Assembly (NCBI GenBank): GCA_002404755.1
Contig: DHKI01000020.1
Span: forward strand, 1-21,972
Origin: Clostridiales bacterium UBA4698
Lineage (GTDB): Bacteria; Bacillota; Clostridia; TANB77; UBA1234
DNA length: 21,972 bases
Reading direction: 5' to 3'
Shown one piece after another: positions 10,301 through 17,782 of the stretch. The translations under genes were made by a program, and so were the position numbers. The notes beneath the pieces are model-generated. The model was not told the DNA's origin. It searched no databases and saw nothing but the letters and a program-made list of their open reading frames with translations. Position 1 is the first letter of the stretch. Every line of letters starts with the position of its first letter.

Positions 10301-13300
10301 TTACTTGCAATCAAACAACAGACGTGGAGCCAGATAGTGTAGTCATATATTATGAATACAGAAAGAGTGGCGATAGTGCTTTTACAAAAACAGATTTGAA
10401 TGTTATAGAAGGACTAGAAGGAAACACTTACTACGAATTCAGAACTGTTTTAAGAGATATAACTGGAAATGAAGTTGAATCGGATTCAGTTGTGAAATTT
10501 GTAGACTCAATAACACCTGAACTTACAATTGATGTAACAACTCCAAATGCAGGCACATATGCTTTAGATACAATTATAAATATTGAGGCTAAATATACAA
10601 AGCCTATAAAATTAGTTACAAATCCAACACTTGTAATAAAATTTGGTGCTGGAAAAAACATCACATTGGATGGTACTTTTGATGAAGAAAATAATTTGAT
10701 TAAATATACATATACTGTACAACTTGATGATTTAGGAGCATTAACAGGGGTAAGCTTCAAAGGAAAAGTAAGAGCCTTAGATGGAAAAGTAATAGAATAT
10801 AATTTCGTTCCATCATTAGAGGCATTCGGCGTGTTTGCAAGAACAGGCGTAAGAAAGATAGATCAAAGCGGAGATGCAACATACTATCCATATATTCAAA
10901 ATGCTATCAATAGTATAAATGATAATAAAGTCGAAGAAACAATAGAGTTACTTTTAAATGAAGATGTTGAAACGGCAATTGTTGTTGAAGAAAATAAAAA
11001 AGTTTTCTTATATCAAAACGGTAAGGACATTGTTTCAAACGGTGGAGATTACAAGATATTCATAAATAAAGGTGAATTAAGAATTAGTGAAGAACTTGGC
11101 ACAGGCAAAATTATAGTTAATGCAGTAGATAATGGCGTAGGAATTGAAAACCTTGGAAAGTTAACGATCGAAACTGGATATATACAAACCAAAACATCTA
11201 ACACATCGGGAAGTGCAGTAGGAATTTCAAATAAAGGTACGCTTATTGTTGGAAAGAACGATGGAAACGTTAGTGAGCAAAGTCCAATAATTGATTCAAC
11301 AGAATTTGGTGTATATGTATCAGATGGCGGAACATTTGAATTCTATGATGGTGTTATAATGGGTGCAAGAGGCAAATCATATTATGGTAAGATTACAACT
11401 TGTGATGGGTACAACATTGTAACAGAAAACATCGAAACAGCAAGAGAGAAAACATATATTGGAGTAGATAGAATTCCACCAAGAATAGATTATGAAATTT
11501 TAACAAAAGGCTGGAGAAAAGATTTTGTAAAGGTTAAAATAACTGTTTACGATGAGGATTCAGGAATAAAATTAGTTAAATTAAATACAGAGGAACTTAC
11601 AATGGAAGCTGATTTAACTAAAGAAATTCAATTTGATGAAAATGGCGAATATGTAGTTTATGCAGAAGACAACGTTGGAAACAGCTCATATAAGATAATA
11701 CAAATTAACACTATAGATAAAGAAGCACCAAACATTTTATCAATAACAGCAGATGAAGAAATTTCTGATACAGAAATTAAAGTGCTTGTTACAGTCAGGG
11801 ATTATCAATCAGGTTTAGCAGGAATTATAATTAAAAATGTTGATGAGGTTCCAACCGATGACGAAAACTGGATTTTATTAGATAAATATCCTACATCAAA
11901 ACAAATCATACCAGTTGCAATAAAGAGAGGCGAAACAAATTATTGCTTTGCAAAGGATAGAGCCGGAAATATAGGTAAATATGAAGGCGAAATTATAGTT
12001 GATGAAATCGATAAAATAGCTCCAGTAATACAAAGTGCAAAAATAATCAAAGAAAATGGTAAAGATTATATTATAGGTAAAGCTGTTTTAGTAGATGTAA
12101 TTGCTACTGATAATGTTGGGGTAACAGATATTTTAATTACAAACCAAAACATGACAGATAGTGATGTTAAGGCTTCAGAAGATTGGAAAGAATATACGAG
12201 ATATAATGTATACAAATTGCCTGTTGAAGGAGATAAGTTATATACAATATATATTTGGGTAAAAGATGCAGCTGGAAATATAAGTTTGCATGCGACAGCA
12301 AGTTCAGAACTAAAAGCATTAATCATAGGAGATAACGAGAAAGACTATGTTGGAAGTGATGTGATATATAATAAATCAAGACTAAGATTCAGAATAAAAG
12401 ATTGGAACTATGATTATAGTGCCGAAAATGTTTTGGACAAAAAAGATATCTTACTAAGATTAACATCAGGAGATAAAGTAATAAGAAACATTCAAACGGG
12501 ATTAACATTAACTAAAATTAAAGATTACGTTTCAATGGATAGCGACCAATACAAAGGCGAGCTATATGAATTGGGTATGGAAAACATACCAGGTACAGGT
12601 AACTTAAGCTTAGTAATACTAGGTGGTGCGGTATCAGATATGGCTAGAAACACAATTCAAGGTGTTGCTAAATTAACAGACATATTTATAGATAACAATT
12701 CACCAAAAGTAAAAGTTGAAAACACGGACCTATATGACGAAAATCAAAAACTAATAAGAAATATAACAGTTGTAGATAACGAAAACAACTTAATCCAAGC
12801 AATAGAAGTATCATATAAAGGTGTAACAAAAACATACAACTTAAGTAATGGCAAAATATCATTAGGACTTTTAGATGGCGAAAAAATAATAGCATACGAT
12901 AAAGCTGGAAATACTCTAACACATACTGCTGGAAGTTCAGTTGAACCAATGCTTACAGCGGATAAATATGATGTAACATTAGTATATGGTGGAGATGCAG
13001 AGAAGTTTGGATATGTATATAATGGCGATGGAGCAATTTATATCGAATCAAGCGACACGACAATTGCGAATGTCTCTATAAATACTAACTCAAAGGAAAT
13101 CACAGTATTACCAGTAAATGCAGGTGAATGCGAAATCACAGTAAGAACACTTGGAACTAAGAATTATATGGATGCAAAAATGAGCATACATGTTTTAGTA
13201 AAGAAGAGACCAGTTATATTAGAATGGTCAAATGGAGTATTCAACTATGATGGAACAGAAAAGAGTGTTACAGCAACTGTTAAAAACGTTATTTTAGGTG

Positions 13301-14931
13301 ACGGAGTGCCAATCGGAGAATATAGAAATAGCATAAGAATAAACTCAGGTAAATATACAGCAGAGGTACTAAGTGTAGATAACAACAACTATACGGTCGA
13401 AGGCGGAACAAATATCACATTCGATTGGGAGATAAAGAAGATAGACAGAATTGTAACATTAGATAAAGATGATGTAAGTATTAGAATGCCAGATACGGAT
13501 GTGATTAATTTCACATACACAGGAGAAGAGGCAAAAGGAATAACAACTACAATCTCTGGTGAAAATTTGATTGAACCAATAATCAAAGAAGCACATGGAG
13601 AAGGAACAATAACATTAAATCCTCTTACAGTCGGACATAGTACGACACTAATACTAAGCATACCAGAATCAACAAACTATAACGCAGCAAGTGTAAGCAT
13701 AAACGTAAGAGTTACAAAATTACTTACAGTATTCTTTGATGCACAAGGTGGAACTCCGGCATATCATACAAGAACTGTTGAATACGACGAGCCATATGGT
13801 GAGTTGCCAGTATCAACAAACGGAGTAAGAACATTTATAGGTTGGTTCACAGAGCCAGAAGGAAAAGGCACATTAATAAAAGCAGACACAATAGTAAGTA
13901 TAAAAGATAAACATACATTGTATGCTTGTTGGAACAGAGCACCAGAAAATGTAACAGTAAGCGTAAAATCAAAAACAACAAATTCAATAACATTTACAAT
14001 GTCAGCAACAGATAGGGATGGAGACGAATTAACATTTGATGTTTATGTGAATGGAAGTTATAAAACAACAACAGCAAAAGTCGCTTCTGGTAGTAGCACA
14101 GAGTACACAGTCACAGGGTTATCAAGATACACATATTATTCTTACTACGTAATAGCAAATGATGGAATGCAAGAAACGCAAAGTGCAACAGGAAATGTAA
14201 GGACATATTGTCCTGGTGATGACTATACATGTAATGCCTCATATTGTGATGGTTATACGTACAAAGTTACTACGTGTAGTAAATGTGGTGGCGACGGAGA
14301 AGCAAGCGAATGGTGCAGTGGCGGTGGAACCAGTAGATGTTCATCATGTAATGGAAAAGGAACATATACTTGTTCAGGTGGTTCGTCTTCTGAGACTCAG
14401 TGTAGTAATTGTGGTGGAACAGGAGACAATCCTTGTACGGGTAGCCCAGATGAAGTTGAAAGAAGAACAGGAGAATGCCCTAAATGTCACGAGTCAAGTT
14501 ATACAGAGAGAGATTGGGAGTGCGAAAAGTGTGGTGTAAGTGGAACAGATGGATATTGTGATTCGTGTTATTATAGATGGGTTACTAATAATGATAATGA
14601 TATGCATAGATTTTGCCCAATATGCAAAGGTAAAGGAACATTAGAAAGTTCTACAACTTGTTCACATGGCTATACAAGTTCACATACAGTAAAATGTAGT
14701 AATTGTGGTGGAGATGGCGAAGTATCATATACATGTAGTCATGGATACAGTAGTGGTCATAATTATACAACAACATGTAGCAGATGTGATGGTGAAGGTG
14801 AAGCTACTGAAGCAACAACACCTTGCCCACATGGTTATTATTCTTCACACTACTATTGTTCACATATTTCAAATAGCTCATCATCAACCCACAAATATTG
14901 TAGCCATGGTAATGTAGGTCAACACGATTAA
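7315..14931 (+). CDS. 2538-aa secreted multidomain surface protein with DnaJ-like Cys-rich C-terminus
   Basis: I do not recognise a named gene. A signal peptide (about 1-29, MKRKSIFLVGAMMLIL...VLA) is followed by a Cys/His motif at 44-86 (CTHEK, CEDC, HIDKDNDMRCDAC). Next come a PKD-like domain (about 306-370, INWGDGT), DUF285 repeats (about 425-600), a cap (FYVPG) and a DUF5011-like Ig domain (about 680-760). An FN3-like domain (about 761-850), several Ig-like modules, a beta-helix-like stretch (about 1186-1370), more Ig-like modules with DxAGN motifs, an MBG-like domain and a Listeria-Bacteroides (Flg_new) repeat at about 2137-2207 lead to FN3 at 2209-2298. Residues 2299-2538 hold nine CxxC pairs, six of them CxxCxGxG. 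No LPXTG motif or transmembrane anchor is visible. The start is fixed by AAAGGGG 8 bp upstream. The likely role is adhesion or surface display; this is inference from family. Confidence 0.9.
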   Translation: MKRKSIFLVGAMMLILGGNTVSLRNKVLATESGGTESISITQECTHEKLKYIYAGLTHSIECEDCGKDLGVETHIDKDNDMRCDACLAKLSAVAPTTAEGYVSSKLTLDDKIKISIKANKDEVNGITVSAWYGKSTLEKLEQGVDEEGKTYYKGSIYSAKAEYNENTGCYETDISFSDVNGKDGKYYFDALIFGKTGSQRYVRLSVVEYVKNGISTVSTYRNTDGTLDVSIKAVEGGEIYIAKNGEEPTDESNWVSYNPNQTYTVQDENIEVKEISVYYRALTAAGAVMKAPTILRAPSASDSKTMVTEWTIPNANTEVILPIQGEGIDVTINWGDGTTIQTTGEFPTHTYTTAGTYDVTMTGTCPIFGYTEMNAPATTSEFYTFTQYLTGVKQFGELSATRYGFSNCKFLKYVSGDATENTFTNVTDMSYMFYGCSTLKQIDLSNFNTSNVKKMGSMFFYCRVLENIDLRSFDTSKVEEMDCMFLSCSSLKDIDVSSFDTKNVKIFYRMFSGCEKLKTLSISNFDFVNATTISSMFENCKQLESIDFGKIGLQQTCNLRGMFKKCSQLVALDLSFIDYNKVSNVESLLYNDTSLETIIVSSNFKTDDADIFTGATNLKKIILTDATPTIDQFATVKDDIPNVTFYVPGENAETAYESAWASDYSVDRIRPILELAGDKEITIGTYEDYDTEDYLVMGIDASNSGDYTALGYNVEHNSTVVSDTPGTYEHEYILTRTVDGVKTTIMSVKKIVAVDRKPITAPDSFKASQHADTRIITLTWQKHKNPNAKYELSYKNTEGTWEILSTTADTPYLHKGLSPNQTFEYRLRAYDDMGYSSYTYTQGSTKPNIISGDTVLDTVKPIINFISYAPLDKYCRIGKNFEFLFSVTDNNYYSAYNKTSGDTIKIMIGDKTVPANAISIIKETITSGENVKVVVNKMPNISASGEIKLVIPADTIKDKALNGNIEMEYETPVIYVNSNITTDAPDVEIEYNKATITCNQTTDVEPDSVVIYYEYRKSGDSAFTKTDLNVIEGLEGNTYYEFRTVLRDITGNEVESDSVVKFVDSITPELTIDVTTPNAGTYALDTIINIEAKYTKPIKLVTNPTLVIKFGAGKNITLDGTFDEENNLIKYTYTVQLDDLGALTGVSFKGKVRALDGKVIEYNFVPSLEAFGVFARTGVRKIDQSGDATYYPYIQNAINSINDNKVEETIELLLNEDVETAIVVEENKKVFLYQNGKDIVSNGGDYKIFINKGELRISEELGTGKIIVNAVDNGVGIENLGKLTIETGYIQTKTSNTSGSAVGISNKGTLIVGKNDGNVSEQSPIIDSTEFGVYVSDGGTFEFYDGVIMGARGKSYYGKITTCDGYNIVTENIETAREKTYIGVDRIPPRIDYEILTKGWRKDFVKVKITVYDEDSGIKLVKLNTEELTMEADLTKEIQFDENGEYVVYAEDNVGNSSYKIIQINTIDKEAPNILSITADEEISDTEIKVLVTVRDYQSGLAGIIIKNVDEVPTDDENWILLDKYPTSKQIIPVAIKRGETNYCFAKDRAGNIGKYEGEIIVDEIDKIAPVIQSAKIIKENGKDYIIGKAVLVDVIATDNVGVTDILITNQNMTDSDVKASEDWKEYTRYNVYKLPVEGDKLYTIYIWVKDAAGNISLHATASSELKALIIGDNEKDYVGSDVIYNKSRLRFRIKDWNYDYSAENVLDKKDILLRLTSGDKVIRNIQTGLTLTKIKDYVSMDSDQYKGELYELGMENIPGTGNLSLVILGGAVSDMARNTIQGVAKLTDIFIDNNSPKVKVENTDLYDENQKLIRNITVVDNENNLIQAIEVSYKGVTKTYNLSNGKISLGLLDGEKIIAYDKAGNTLTHTAGSSVEPMLTADKYDVTLVYGGDAEKFGYVYNGDGAIYIESSDTTIANVSINTNSKEITVLPVNAGECEITVRTLGTKNYMDAKMSIHVLVKKRPVILEWSNGVFNYDGTEKSVTATVKNVILGDGVPIGEYRNSIRINSGKYTAEVLSVDNNNYTVEGGTNITFDWEIKKIDRIVTLDKDDVSIRMPDTDVINFTYTGEEAKGITTTISGENLIEPIIKEAHGEGTITLNPLTVGHSTTLILSIPESTNYNAASVSINVRVTKLLTVFFDAQGGTPAYHTRTVEYDEPYGELPVSTNGVRTFIGWFTEPEGKGTLIKADTIVSIKDKHTLYACWNRAPENVTVSVKSKTTNSITFTMSATDRDGDELTFDVYVNGSYKTTTAKVASGSSTEYTVTGLSRYTYYSYYVIANDGMQETQSATGNVRTYCPGDDYTCNASYCDGYTYKVTTCSKCGGDGEASEWCSGGGTSRCSSCNGKGTYTCSGGSSSETQCSNCGGTGDNPCTGSPDEVERRTGECPKCHESSYTERDWECEKCGVSGTDGYCDSCYYRWVTNNDNDMHRFCPICKGKGTLESSTTCSHGYTSSHTVKCSNCGGDGEVSYTCSHGYSSGHNYTTTCSRCDGEGEATEATTPCPHGYYSSHYYCSHISNSSSSTHKYCSHGNVGQHD
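8587..9114 (+). repeat. DUF285 repeat tract in the 2538-aa protein
   Basis: About seven 26-aa units run from NVTDMSYMFYGC, with several degenerate ones (GKIGLQQTCNLRGMF). It is the shortest and most decayed tract of the three proteins. Confidence 0.8.
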
Positions 14932-14963
14932 TTTAACAAGCTCAAGTGATTCAAAATAACATC

Positions 14964-15000
14964 AGACTGCTAGCTAAAATTTAGCTAGCAGTCTTTTTTT
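14964..15000 (+). terminator. Terminator of the 2538-aa protein gene
   Basis: A perfect 15-bp inverted repeat, AGACTGCTAGCTAAA and TTTAGCTAGCAGTCT around a single A, is followed by six or more T. It begins 32 bp after the TAA stop. Confidence 0.92.
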
Positions 15001-15041
15001 ACATGTAATGTATAAAAACACTTCTGTGTCATATAATATTA

Positions 15042-15070
15042 TTGACAATACACATAATGTGTATTATAAT
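15042..15070 (+). promoter_or_regulatory. hicAB promoter with spacer-filling palindromic operator
   Basis: A perfect consensus promoter: TTGACA (15042-15047), 17 bp, TATAAT (15065-15070). The spacer 15048-15064 is a perfect 17-nt palindrome, ATACACATAATGTGTAT. HicB family antitoxins are known to repress their own operons, so this is the predicted HicB operator (inference). Confidence 0.85.
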
Positions 15071-15095
15071 AAGAATTATCGAAAGGAGGAAAGTC

Positions 15096-15282
15096 ATGAA
15101 TTTCCGACAAGTAGATAAGTTATTAAGAGAAGATGGATGGTATTGTATAGGAGCTTCAAAAAGTTCCCATTATCAATATAAACATTCAAGCAAACCACGG
15201 CAAGGTAACTATACCAAAGCATGCTGGTGATTTGCCTCCAAAAACTCTTAATAGCATACTTAAACAAGCAAGGCTAAAGTAG
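15096..15282 (+). pseudogene. hicA: hicA toxin (mRNA interferase), disrupted by a 1-bp insertion
   Basis: HicA is a small dsRBD-fold toxin that cleaves mRNA and is neutralised by HicB. Translation from ATG 15096 (AAAGGAGG at 15082-15089) gives MNFRQVDKLLREDGWY, then SSHYQYKHSSKP with the family's active-site His, then leaves frame and stops at a TGA. The other frame continues with VTIPKHAGDLPPKTLNSI and LKQARLK to TAG 15280-15282. Reading CCACGGCAAG without the C at 15198 restores PGKVTIPKH, the exact family pattern, and a 61-aa protein. This is therefore one inserted base or a sequencing error. The gene lies just upstream of hicB under the palindromic promoter. As read, the toxin would lose its C-terminal third. 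Confidence 0.85.
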
Positions 15283-15319
15283 ACCTTGCTTGTAAATATA
15301 TAATTTAGGGGGTGTGAGT

Positions 15320-15757
15320 ATGAAAGTTATTTATCCAGTTTGCATTTTTCAAACAAAAGAAGAATATATGGCTTTTGTTCCAGACCTAGATACAAATAAT
15401 ACTTATGGTAAAACATTGGAGGAAGCCTTGTATATGGCACAAGATTTAATTGCAACATATATATTGGAAGATTTGGATGATGTAAGCAAAAATGAAATTC
15501 CAAAACAAAGTAATATTGAAGATATAGATATAAAAAAGGTTCAAAAATATTGGGAGATTGAAGATAAAGACATAATTAGTTCGTTTAAAACCTTAGTTTT
15601 AGTAGATTTAGATGAATTTGCACAAAAATGGAGTAACAAATCTGTTAGAAAAAATTTAACTATTCCTCAATGGCTTAATACAAAAGCAGAATCATTAAAT
15701 ATAAATTTTTCACAAGTATTGCAAGAGGCATTAATGCAAAAAATATATAAAAAATAA
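15320..15757 (+). CDS. hicB: HicB family antitoxin
   Basis: The 145-aa product starts MKVIYPVCIF and contains FVPDLDTN...GKTLEEALYMAQDLIA, the partial RNase H-fold HicB domain that binds HicA. The C-terminal segment (IPQWLNTKAESLNINFSQVL, then QEAL) is the DNA-binding region of this family. I chose ATG 15320 because AGGGGG at 15307-15312 sits 7 bp upstream; a GTG at 15314 is in frame but too close to that site. It lies 37 bp after hicA and so in the same operon, with a terminator at 15784-15830. It is expected to neutralise HicA and repress the promoter at 15042. With hicA broken, the remaining role may be repression only, or none. It is a paralogue of the hicB at 17285-17716. Confidence 0.92.
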   Translation: MKVIYPVCIFQTKEEYMAFVPDLDTNNTYGKTLEEALYMAQDLIATYILEDLDDVSKNEIPKQSNIEDIDIKKVQKYWEIEDKDIISSFKTLVLVDLDEFAQKWSNKSVRKNLTIPQWLNTKAESLNINFSQVLQEALMQKIYKK

Positions 15758-15783
15758 TATTACAAAAGAAACCATATTAATGT

Positions 15784-15830
15784 GAACTCAAATCGTTAAA
15801 CAAAAGTTTTGCAATTTGGGTTCTCTTTTT
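15784..15830 (+). terminator. hicAB terminator
   Basis: GAACTCAAAT and ATTTGGGTTC pair over 10 positions with one wobble, enclosing CAAAAGTTTTG, and are followed by TCTTTTT. Confidence 0.7.
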
Positions 15831-15887
15831 ATATATTGTACATAATTTATCATAAACAATAATACAAAAATTTCACAAACCAATGTC

Positions 15888-15917
15888 TTGTGCGATATTT
15901 ACATTTGGGTGTATAAT
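15888..15917 (+). promoter_or_regulatory. Probable promoter of the YibE/F-like gene
   Basis: TTGTGC (15888) and TATAAT (15912-15917) are 18 bp apart. A second TATAAT at 15926 has no good -35 box. GAGGAG at 15935-15940 precedes the ATG at 15948. Confidence 0.5.
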
Positions 15918-15947
15918 CTAGCTATTATAATAGTGAGGAGAGATAAA

Positions 15948-17180
15948 ATGAAAAAGTATTTTATTTTATTATTAAGTATTCTAATGCTATTTGCAGGACA
16001 AGTTGTCTTTGCTACGGACACAAAGGAATACATAGAATATTCATCTGGTGAAAAAGATGATGGTTCGATATATTTAGACTCGTATGAGGATTATTTAAAA
16101 GCGCTTGGAAATGTTGATGAGCAAGAAGTGTACAAGGAGCAATATTTATCAGATTTGGCGAATGCGGTTCTCAATTATGATTTAACAGAAAGACCAGATG
16201 TTGTAAAAGCTAGAGTGCTTAATGTTGAAGGTAAGAAAGAGTATTATTCATATGATAGTTATGGTTTGTCTAAGATATCTTATCAGCCAGCAAACATTCA
16301 AGTATTAGAAGGAAAACATAAAGGCGAGACCTACGATATTTCATATATTTTAACTGCAGATAGCTACGAAAATTTGAAGGTAAAAGAGTTAAAGGCAAAT
16401 CAAAAAATAAACGTAATAATAAGTGAATCTGGCGACGAATCATATGCATATGCAACAACCGTTGATTCGGCTGTAAATAGGGTGTCCGTAACAGTTGTAC
16501 TAATTATTGCTGCTGTATTATTAATGATTATCTATTTAGGAAAACAAGGACTAAAAATCATCCCACAAATGATATTGCTAGCAGATATGGTAATGCTTGT
16601 GCTAGTGCCAGAATTGTTTGCAGGAAGAAGTTTATTATGGCTAACGATAGTTACATCAATTTTATATAGCATAGTTGAATCGGTAATTAAAGTAGGACTA
16701 AATTCAAAAACAGTCGCAGCAATATTTTCAACAATCGTTGTTACACTAACGTTAACAGTTGTGTTAGTTGCAGTTTCAAATATAGCAAACTTCTCTGGAA
16801 TAACATATGATGTAATAAGCATGTTAGAAAGCTTCCCAAAAGGAACAATAGACTTTTACATGCTTTATATATCTAGCTTTATCTTACTATGCATGATTGT
16901 AACATCAAATATATCATGCATGGCGATTAGCACAAACGGAGACAAAAAAGTGGTAAAAGAAAACATAGCAGAAAAATTACCGCTATTCATTGGAATACTA
17001 TTCGTATCAATGATACCGAAATATTTGTATTTGCTTATATCTAAATACACATATGACGAAATAATAAATTCGGAAATGCTACTTACGGATGTGTACAAAA
17101 TAACATTCTTAATAATAGCAATGGTGGTAACCGTGCAAATCACAGAATACGCAAAGAAGTTGTTTGTTGACGAGAAATAA
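15948..17180 (+). CDS. YibE/F-like multi-spanning membrane protein
   Basis: This 410-aa protein has a signal peptide or first helix (1-22, FILLLSILMLFAGQVVFA). An extracytoplasmic part of about 155 residues follows, including the small beta segment typical of YibE/F (VKARVLNVEG...VLEGKHKGETYDISY...NQKINVII). About seven membrane helices then lie at about 180-198, 203-225, 228-250, 255-280, 302-326, 345-365 and 382-402. The pattern fits the YibE/F family (PF07907), whose function is not established; a transport role is only suspected. The family match is from memory of its pattern, so moderately sure. The start at 15948 is preferred over an upstream in-frame ATG because GAGGAG is 7 bp away and the signal sequence begins there. 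It stands alone between terminators and converges on hicB at 17285. Confidence 0.72.
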   Translation: MKKYFILLLSILMLFAGQVVFATDTKEYIEYSSGEKDDGSIYLDSYEDYLKALGNVDEQEVYKEQYLSDLANAVLNYDLTERPDVVKARVLNVEGKKEYYSYDSYGLSKISYQPANIQVLEGKHKGETYDISYILTADSYENLKVKELKANQKINVIISESGDESYAYATTVDSAVNRVSVTVVLIIAAVLLMIIYLGKQGLKIIPQMILLADMVMLVLVPELFAGRSLLWLTIVTSILYSIVESVIKVGLNSKTVAAIFSTIVVTLTLTVVLVAVSNIANFSGITYDVISMLESFPKGTIDFYMLYISSFILLCMIVTSNISCMAISTNGDKKVVKENIAEKLPLFIGILFVSMIPKYLYLLISKYTYDEIINSEMLLTDVYKITFLIIAMVVTVQITEYAKKLFVDEK

Positions 17181-17190
17181 AAAGAATAAA

Positions 17191-17235
17191 AATAAGGACG
17201 TAGAAAAACTTAATCTTTCTATGTCCTTATTTTTT
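17191..17235. terminator. Shared bidirectional terminator between convergent genes
   Basis: AATAAGGACGTAGAAA pairs with TTTCTATGTCCTTATT (16 bp, one wobble, 9-nt loop). T-runs lie on the right for the plus strand and, as A-rich sequence on the left, for the minus strand. It sits between the YibE/F-like gene and the minus-strand hicB. Confidence 0.85.
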
Positions 17236-17284
17236 ATAATTTCAAATGAAGTGGCAAAATTCAACTATTGAGAAAGAACAAAAT

Positions 17285-17716
17285 TTATTTAAGTATCTTT
17301 TCAAGCAAAGCTTCCTCAAGCGTCTTTGAGAAATTTATTTTTAATTCCTCGGCCCTAGTGTTAACCCATTTAGGTATGTTGACAGTCTTTTTGATTAATT
17401 CCTTGCCGAACTTCTCCGCAAATTCGTCGATACTTACCATTACATATGTTTTAAATTTTGAAACATAGTCCCAATCAGGAATATCAAGCTCTTTCTCTAA
17501 ATTATCGAAAGATACATCCTCAATTTTACTTGCGGTTGGTATCTTTTTACCTTCTTCAATATCATCTAATATAATGCCAGCAATTAAATCTTGTGCCATA
17601 TACAAAGCCTCTTCTAAAGTCTCTCCAGAAGTTGCCCCATTTTCTAAGTCCGGCACGAATACAGAATAACCATTTTCCTTTTCCTCATAGAAGAGCACTG
17701 GATAGATAACTTTCAT
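17285..17716 (-). CDS. hicB: Solitary HicB family antitoxin
   Basis: The 143-aa product starts MKVIYPVLFY and carries VFVPDLENGATSGETLEEAL and YMAQDLIAGIIL, the HicB N-terminal fold. The C-terminal segment NIPKWVNTRAEELKINFSKT, then LEEAL, is predicted to bind DNA. It resembles the hicB at 15320 (shared MKVIYPV and EEALYMAQDLIA) but is clearly diverged. The ribosome binding site GGAGG (plus-strand CCTCC at 17726-17730) is 9 bp from the ATG. Its own promoter lies directly upstream and no hicA fits on either side, so it is an orphan. It may act as a stand-alone repressor or as an antidote to a HicA elsewhere. Confidence 0.9.
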   Translation of the reverse strand: MKVIYPVLFYEEKENGYSVFVPDLENGATSGETLEEALYMAQDLIAGIILDDIEEGKKIPTASKIEDVSFDNLEKELDIPDWDYVSKFKTYVMVSIDEFAEKFGKELIKKTVNIPKWVNTRAEELKINFSKTLEEALLEKILK

Positions 17717-17740
17717 AATAAATCGCCTCCAAACAGTTAT

Positions 17741-17769
17741 ATTTTACTACGTATAATACGTAGAGTCAA
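17741..17769 (-). promoter_or_regulatory. Solo hicB promoter with spacer-filling palindromic operator
   Basis: On the minus strand, TTGACT (plus 17764-17769), 17 bp, then TAAAAT (plus 17741-17746). The spacer 17747-17763 is a perfect 17-nt palindrome (plus strand CTACGTATAATACGTAG). The geometry is identical to the hicAB promoter but the sequence differs. Confidence 0.82.
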
Positions 17770-17782
17770 TAGGGTTTATATA

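Noticed and set aside
14216..14539. Plus-strand 107-aa ORF inside the Cys-rich region
   Set aside because: It overlaps the 2538-aa frame, has no ribosome binding site, and its composition reflects the repeated codons of the main frame.
15042..15230. 62-aa ORF starting at 15042
   Set aside because: Its start lies in the hicAB promoter; the real hicA start is 15096 with AAAGGAGG, and its end is an artefact of the frameshift.
17268..17468. 66-aa plus-strand ORF
   Set aside because: It is antisense to the well-supported hicB at 17285-17716 and lacks a ribosome binding site.
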